Below are positions 44,204 through 47,571 of a stretch of 47,571 nt of DNA, in pieces (positions within the stretch are counted from its first letter, which is position 1; every line of letters begins with the position of its first letter). Made by a program: the position numbers and the translations under genes. The stretch comes from Dehalococcoidia bacterium (GTDB lineage Bacteria; Chloroflexota; Dehalococcoidia; SHXV01): positions 1-47,571 of the forward strand of contig SHXV01000005.1 of the NCBI GenBank assembly GCA_009693105.1, written 5' to 3'. A model generated the notes under the pieces. It was not told where the DNA came from. It saw only the letters and a program-made list of their open reading frames with translations, and ran no database searches.

Positions 44204-44995
44204 ATGTCGGTGAGTGAGCGGAATCGGAAGAAGCGGAAGCGGGCTGGCACGCCGGCCGGGCAGCAGGGGACGCGTCCGGCGCTGCCGGTGCTGGGGCGGA
44301 CGACCCGTTCCGCCCGCATCTTTTACATCATCGGCATTGTGATCATCGGAGGGAGCCTGGTCGGAGGTCTCCTCATCGCGCAGCTTGGGCCCGGCGCCCC
44401 GGTCGATCCGAGCGTCGCCGCCAATGTGACCGCCGCGCCCTCGGCCAGCAGGACCGTCACGCCGACGACAACGCCAGGAGGAACCGTGAAGAAGTACGAC
44501 GCAGCCCCGCCCATGACGATCGATCCGAAGAAGACGTACACGGCGGTGATGAAGACGGACAAGGGTGACATTACGATCAAGTTGCGCCCGGACCTGGCGC
44601 CGGAGCACGTGAACAGCTTTGTCTTCCTGGCAAAGGACGGCTACTACGATGGGGTGAGGTTTCACCGCGTTATCCCAGGGTTTGTGGCGCAGGGCGGCGA
44701 CCCGACGGGGACGGGGAGCGGTGGGCCTGGGTATACGGTTAAGGCGGAGTTCACGGACACGCCCTACGTGGAGGGGACGGTTGGGATGGCGCGCACATCG
44801 GACCCGAATAGTGCGGGCAGCCAGTTCTACATCTCGTACGGGCGGCTGACGAACCTGGACGGGGCGTACACCGTGTTCGGTGAGGTGACGGCGGGGATGG
44901 ACGTGGCGAAGAAGATCACGCCGCGCGATCCATCGCAGAATCCGTCCGCCGCGCCGGGGGACAAGATCCTAAGCGTGACGATCACGGAGTCCTAG
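44204..44995 (+). CDS. Membrane-anchored cyclophilin-type peptidyl-prolyl cis-trans isomerase
   Basis: A 263-residue protein. A basic cytoplasmic head (NRKKRKRAGT) is followed by one membrane helix (about residues 39-60, IFYIIGIVIIGGSLVGGLLIA) and a Thr/Pro-rich linker. The cyclophilin domain then has FHRVIPGFVAQGGDPTGTGSGGPGY, GMARTSDPNSAGSQFYISYG and the W-to-L position in LTNLDGAYTVFGEV. It should fold exported proteins on the outer face. GGGGAG-type ribosome site before ATG 44204. It ends in a shared CTAG with the stop of the convergent small membrane protein. Confidence 0.9.
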   Translation: MSVSERNRKKRKRAGTPAGQQGTRPALPVLGRTTRSARIFYIIGIVIIGGSLVGGLLIAQLGPGAPVDPSVAANVTAAPSASRTVTPTTTPGGTVKKYDAAPPMTIDPKKTYTAVMKTDKGDITIKLRPDLAPEHVNSFVFLAKDGYYDGVRFHRVIPGFVAQGGDPTGTGSGGPGYTVKAEFTDTPYVEGTVGMARTSDPNSAGSQFYISYGRLTNLDGAYTVFGEVTAGMDVAKKITPRDPSQNPSAAPGDKILSVTITES

Positions 44996-45204
44996 TCCAT
45001 GGAGGGCGGCCGCTTTCGCCAGGCCATAATTTCGATGCCGCGCATGAGGGCGGCGAAGGGGATGGCGATGGCGATGGCGACGAGGGCGTAGGTGAAGTAG
45101 CCGCCGATGGCGAAGAGGATGGCCGCCGCTGCCGCGAACGACATGGCGAGCACGACCAGGATGCGGCCGATCACAAGGTAAACCGGTGCCCGTTCTTCCT
45201 GCAT
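44992..45204 (-). CDS. Small two-helix membrane protein
   Basis: A 70-residue protein with two hydrophobic helices (about residues 8-30 and 33-55) and a basic end (RGIEIMAWRKRPPSMD), hence probably both ends cytoplasmic. No family is recognised. It lies 24 bases after tRNA-Pro in the same direction, at the end of the pyrD-tRNA transcript. The stop TAG overlaps the stop of the isomerase gene on the other strand. Confidence 0.6.
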   Translation of the reverse strand: MQEERAPVYLVIGRILVVLAMSFAAAAAILFAIGGYFTYALVAIAIAIPFAALMRGIEIMAWRKRPPSMD

Positions 45205-45228
45205 AACCCTCTGCCGATGTGAATGAAA

Positions 45229-45305
45229 TGGTCGGGGTGCCCAGATTTGAACTGGGGGCCCCTGCGTCCCAAACGCAGTGCTCTACCGGGCTGAGCTACA
45301 CCCCG
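45229..45305 (-). tRNA. tRNA-Pro (GGG), overlapping the 3' end of pyrD
   Basis: Acceptor CGGGGUG/CACCCCG, D arm GCUCAGCCCGGUAGAGC, anticodon stem CUGCG/CGCAG with loop UUUGGGA giving GGG, T arm CCCAGUUCAAAUCUGGG, discriminator A, CCA encoded. Its first ten bases are also the last codons and TAG of pyrD on the same strand. Confidence 0.95.
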
Positions 45306-46273
45306 TCCTGGTGTGCTTCGATAGTACCATGCGCCGCGCCCACGATCTCGCTAAGGCGGGTCACTCCCTGCGCCGCCAGCAGCTCTGTCAGCTCGTCCAG
45401 CACGGTGAGGGCGGCGTTGGGGTCGCGGAAGGAGGCGGTGCCCACCTGAACGGCGGAGGCGCCGGCCAGGATGTACTCCAGGGCGTCGACGCCGCGGGCG
45501 ATGCCGCCGGAGGCGATGATGGGGACGGCGGCGACGCGGTACACCTCCCAGACCAGGCGCAGGATGATCGGTTTGACGGCAGGTCCGGAGAGGCCGCCGC
45601 TGCCGCGCGGGAGGACGAGGTGGCGGGTGCGCACGTCGATCGCCATGCCGAGCAGGGTGTTGGCGACGCAGAGGGCATCGGCGCCGGCGTCCTGCACGGC
45701 GCGGGCGACGGCGACGGCGTCGGCGTTGGGGGTGAGCTTGACAATGACGGGGAGGCCGCAGTTGTGGCGCACCGCTTGCGTGACCTGGGCGGCGAGGTGG
45801 GGCGAGGAGCCGAACTCCAGTCCGTTCTCCACGTTGGGGCAACTGATGTTGACCTCGATAGCGGCGATGCCGGGGACGCCATCACAGCGGCGGGCTAGCT
45901 CCGCGTACTCGTCGATGCGCTCCCCGACGATGTTGACGATGGCGGGGACCCGCCAGGTGGCCCAGACGGGGGCGACATCCCGCAGGAGGGCATCGATGCC
46001 GATGCCCTGTAGTCCGATCGAGTTGAGCATGCCGGCGGGTGTTTCCACGGTGCGCGGGGTGGGGTTGCCGCCGCGGGGCTGAAGGGCGCAGGCCTTGCTC
46101 ACGACGGCGCCGAGGCGCTGTACGTCGATCGCGTGGGCGAACTCGACGGCGTTGGCGAAGGTGCCGGAGGCGGTCATGACGGGGTTGCGCAGGGCGAGCG
46201 ATTGTTTGCCCGTAGCGGCGATCTGGACGGTGAGATCGGGCGTGGTGGCAGCATCGCGGGGCGTCGTGGTCAT
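45296..46273 (-). CDS. pyrD: Dihydroorotate dehydrogenase, class 1B-like catalytic subunit
   Basis: A 325-residue FMN enzyme of pyrimidine synthesis oxidising dihydroorotate. NPVMTASGTFANAVEF, SKACALQPRGGNPTPR, AIEVNISCPNVENGLEF with the catalytic cysteine, VIVKLTPNAD, NTLLGMAIDVRT, SGPAVKPIILRLVWEV, IIASGGIARGVDALEY and AGASAVQVGTA. The Cys catalytic base marks class 1B, whose PyrK electron-transfer partner is not in the window. The ATG at 46273 has TATACT ending six bases before it, so the transcript is likely leaderless. The stop lies inside tRNA-Pro. Confidence 0.95.
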   Translation of the reverse strand: MTTTPRDAATTPDLTVQIAATGKQSLALRNPVMTASGTFANAVEFAHAIDVQRLGAVVSKACALQPRGGNPTPRTVETPAGMLNSIGLQGIGIDALLRDVAPVWATWRVPAIVNIVGERIDEYAELARRCDGVPGIAAIEVNISCPNVENGLEFGSSPHLAAQVTQAVRHNCGLPVIVKLTPNADAVAVARAVQDAGADALCVANTLLGMAIDVRTRHLVLPRGSGGLSGPAVKPIILRLVWEVYRVAAVPIIASGGIARGVDALEYILAGASAVQVGTASFRDPNAALTVLDELTELLAAQGVTRLSEIVGAAHGTIEAHQDGV

Positions 46274-46279
46274 GGCCTC

Positions 46280-46285
46280 AGTATA
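46280..46285 (-). promoter_or_regulatory. -10 box of pyrD, leaderless
   Basis: TATACT on the minus strand with six bases to ATG 46273. No clear -35; GAGGCC between box and ATG cannot serve as a ribosome site if transcription starts at the ATG. Confidence 0.5.
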
Positions 46286-46317
46286 GCGCGACGCGGGGGC
46301 GGGGGCGACCGGGGTGG

Positions 46318-46352
46318 ACAGAGGGTGCTCCCGGCGGGGAAGCACCCTCTGT
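46318..46352 (-). terminator. Hairpin terminator after small zinc-binding protein
   Basis: Perfect 12-bp stem (46318-46329 with 46341-46352, ACAGAGGGTGCT), 26 bases beyond the stop of the gene ending at 46379. Confidence 0.65.
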
Positions 46353-46378
46353 GTATGCGAAACCGCGCAGGTGGCTAG

Positions 46379-46621
46379 TTAGAACCCGTCGTCGGCAGGG
46401 CCGGGCAGTGTGCCGCTGCGCCCCAGGGGTGCGGCGGCGGAGCCGGAGCCGCCATCGCGCTCCCAGAGAGAGTCGGTGGAGGAGTTGCTAAACTCACGCT
46501 CTTCGCCACAGCGCTTGCAGCGGCCAGAACTGGTCGCGCCTTCCGGCGCGCCGATGAGCCAGTGATGGCGGCACGTAGCCTGCAGCTGATCCAGTTGGGC
46601 ACTGATGGCAATATCAGTCAT
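46379..46621 (-). CDS. Small zinc-ribbon-like protein
   Basis: An 80-residue protein. MTDIAISAQLDQLQATCRHHWLIG then SSGRCKRCGEEREFSNSS: one Cys, one or two His and a CxxC form a likely single zinc site. The tail is Gly/Ser/Ala-rich. Short proteins with this CxHHW...CKRCGxExEF pattern occur in Chloroflexota and Actinobacteria, function unknown. The AAAGGAGG ribosome site seven bases before ATG 46621 and a TTGACA/TAGAGT promoter show it is well expressed. Confidence 0.75.
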   Translation of the reverse strand: MTDIAISAQLDQLQATCRHHWLIGAPEGATSSGRCKRCGEEREFSNSSTDSLWERDGGSGSAAAPLGRSGTLPGPADDGF

Positions 46622-46674
46622 TGCCGGGCCTCCTTTCCCTGAACCGGGGGATACGTAGCCAACTCAATGTACTC

Positions 46675-46703
46675 ACTCTACAAAAGGGGAATCCCGCTGT
46701 CAA
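46675..46703 (-). promoter_or_regulatory. Promoter of small zinc-ribbon-like protein
   Basis: TTGACA (46698-46703) and TAGAGT (46675-46680), spacer 17, in an AT-rich divergent region shared with the sufR-like gene. Confidence 0.7.
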
Positions 46704-46762
46704 TGGGAAAATAGGAATAAAACGTAAATACTATGTAAACGCTGGGCGCCAGCGGGCCGGTC

Positions 46763-46771
46763 TGCTATACT
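46763..46771 (+). promoter_or_regulatory. Extended -10 promoter of the SufR-like gene
   Basis: TGC-TATACT. Just upstream, CGTAAATACTATGTAAACG (46724-46742) has two GTAAA steps and could be an operator for autoregulation. Confidence 0.5.
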
Positions 46772-46824
46772 GGCGCTGTCAGAAACGCTCTCATAGTTCA
46801 GAACGCTCAAGGCGGCGAAACGGT

Positions 46825-47508
46825 TTGCAGGGCACGAAGTTCGAGATACTCCGGCTGCTGAAGCGCTGCGTTCCGGCGAGTGCGGATGAGCTGGCGGCGC
46901 GCCTGGGCTTTGCCAGCGTGACGATTCGGCAGCACCTCATCGCGCTGGAGCGGGACGCGCTGGTGGAGGTGCACACGGTCCGTCGCGGGCCGGGGCGGCC
47001 GTGTTACATGTACCGGCTCTCGGCGAAGGGGGATGCGACGTTCCCCCGTGGATACGATGAATTAGCCCGCGGGCTCCTCCGCGAAATCGCGCTGCTCCAC
47101 TCCTCCGATATTGCCGACCTCCGTCCTGAAGAGAAGACCATTCTTGTGCTGAACCGCTACGCTGACCGGATCGCCTCGCGCTACCTTCACCTGCTGGAGG
47201 GGCAAACGCAGGGGGAACGGATACGCCGCGCCATCGAGGTGTTGCAGAGCGAGAGCGGGTTCATCGAGGTGGATGAGGGGGAGAACGGCGTTCTGATCCG
47301 GGATTTCAACTGTGCCTATCGGATGGTGGCGAACCTTGAGGGGAGCACGTGCGCGTGGCATGTACGGCTCATGGGGCTGCTTGTGGGCTGCGAAGTGGGC
47401 CTGACGAGCGAAGCAAATATTGATTGTTGTACTGTATTCGTGGCGCGTCCGAGCGCGGAGGTTTCGCCTGAGGCGGAGCGGGCCGTGGTGGCGCGCCGAG
47501 GGGAGTAA
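46825..47508 (+). CDS. sufR: SufR-like iron-sulfur-sensing winged-helix regulator
   Basis: A 227-residue protein from a TTG start at 46825 (LQGTKFEILRLLKR). N-terminal DeoR/ArsR-type HTH (SADELAARLGFASVTIRQHLIALERDALVEVHTVRRGPGRPCYMYRL). The C-terminal part has the cysteine set used for cluster binding (FNCAYRMV, GSTCAWHV, LLVGCEVGL, DCCTVF). SufR represses the suf Fe-S assembly operon. The start is uncertain: no ATG/GTG is in a good place, and AAGGCGGCG about ten bases upstream of TTG is the best ribosome site. Five bases downstream begins a probable DUF59 gene, which fits a suf locus beyond the window. Confidence 0.82.
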   Translation: MQGTKFEILRLLKRCVPASADELAARLGFASVTIRQHLIALERDALVEVHTVRRGPGRPCYMYRLSAKGDATFPRGYDELARGLLREIALLHSSDIADLRPEEKTILVLNRYADRIASRYLHLLEGQTQGERIRRAIEVLQSESGFIEVDEGENGVLIRDFNCAYRMVANLEGSTCAWHVRLMGLLVGCEVGLTSEANIDCCTVFVARPSAEVSPEAERAVVARRGE

Positions 47509-47513
47509 TTGAA

Positions 47514-47571
47514 TTGGTCGAATTGACGGCGCAGCTGAACGAGGAAGCGGTCCTTGACGCGCTGCGCGGGG
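47514..47571 (+). CDS. Start of a probable MIP18/DUF59 (SufT-like) protein, truncated by window edge
   Basis: Only 19 codons are visible from TTG 47514: LVELTAQLNEEAVLDALRG. E-E-x-V-L-x-A-L-R-x-V is how DUF59 domains of SufT and Mrp proteins begin. GGGGAG lies about nine bases upstream. The call rests on this short match and on the SufR-like neighbour. Confidence 0.45.
   Translation, partial: MVELTAQLNEEAVLDALRG

Overview
This 47.6 kb window is a gene-dense, G+C-rich bacterial chromosome segment. There is no rRNA, phage, transposase or CRISPR array. Gene content (Tat-type lipoprotein solute-binding proteins, YvcK with a membrane anchor, a dprA-topA-xerC operon, a clustered lipB-lipA-lpdA-pdhABC operon, a SufR-like regulator, many short 5' leaders) best fits a Chloroflexota-like monoderm. 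That assignment is inferred from memory of protein resemblance and was not tested by search.

Layout. 1-4347: the end of a PAP2-type membrane phosphatase, rlmN, a broken tag (3-methyladenine glycosylase), a broken htpX and fmt. 4388-7653: a family-5 solute-binding protein, secG and yvcK. 7805-15154: four tandem paralogous Tat lipoproteins, all on the minus strand, with repeated promoters and hairpin terminators and no transporter permease or ATPase nearby. 15338-17196: gatB with a small receiver-like protein. 17286-18829: a low-G+C two-gene island (TPR protein plus a possible PD-(D/E)xK nuclease fragment). 19065-20462: a membrane-anchored PQQ-type beta-propeller. 20525-20964: four tRNAs. 21148-25700: xerC, topA and a twice-frameshifted dprA. 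25810-28537: eno, a DinB-like protein and xerD. 28886-31886: a decayed Rad52/ERF-like gene, pcm, a metallo-beta-lactamase-fold hydrolase and a P-loop/DRTGG protein. 32104-35189: a zinc-ribbon membrane protein, a DUF262-like remnant and a PcrA/UvrD helicase. 35634-36729: a heavily decayed ADP-forming acyl-CoA synthetase. 36800-43188: lipoate synthesis plus the complete pyruvate dehydrogenase complex. 43246-47571: arsR with a broken SRPBCC gene, tRNA-Arg, a peptidyl-prolyl isomerase, tRNA-Pro overlapping pyrD, a small zinc-binding protein, a SufR-like regulator and the start of a probable Fe-S assembly gene.

The clearest functional unit is lipB-lipA-lpdA-pdhA-pdhB-pdhC. Octanoyl transfer and sulfur insertion make the lipoyl cofactor used by the E2 subunit encoded in the same transcript, and E3 reoxidises it.

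The most unusual signals are these: (i) six genes in 47 kb carry clear lesions while their neighbours are intact, with every in-frame nonsense codon being TAA or TAG; (ii) the four lipoprotein genes look like a duplicated two-gene block and share a promoter core with yvcK; (iii) a recurring -10 box sits 6-8 nt before ATG, suggesting frequent leaderless transcripts; (iv) there is a compositionally foreign TPR/nuclease-like pair and a DUF262 remnant; (v) the pyrD stop codon lies inside tRNA-Pro.
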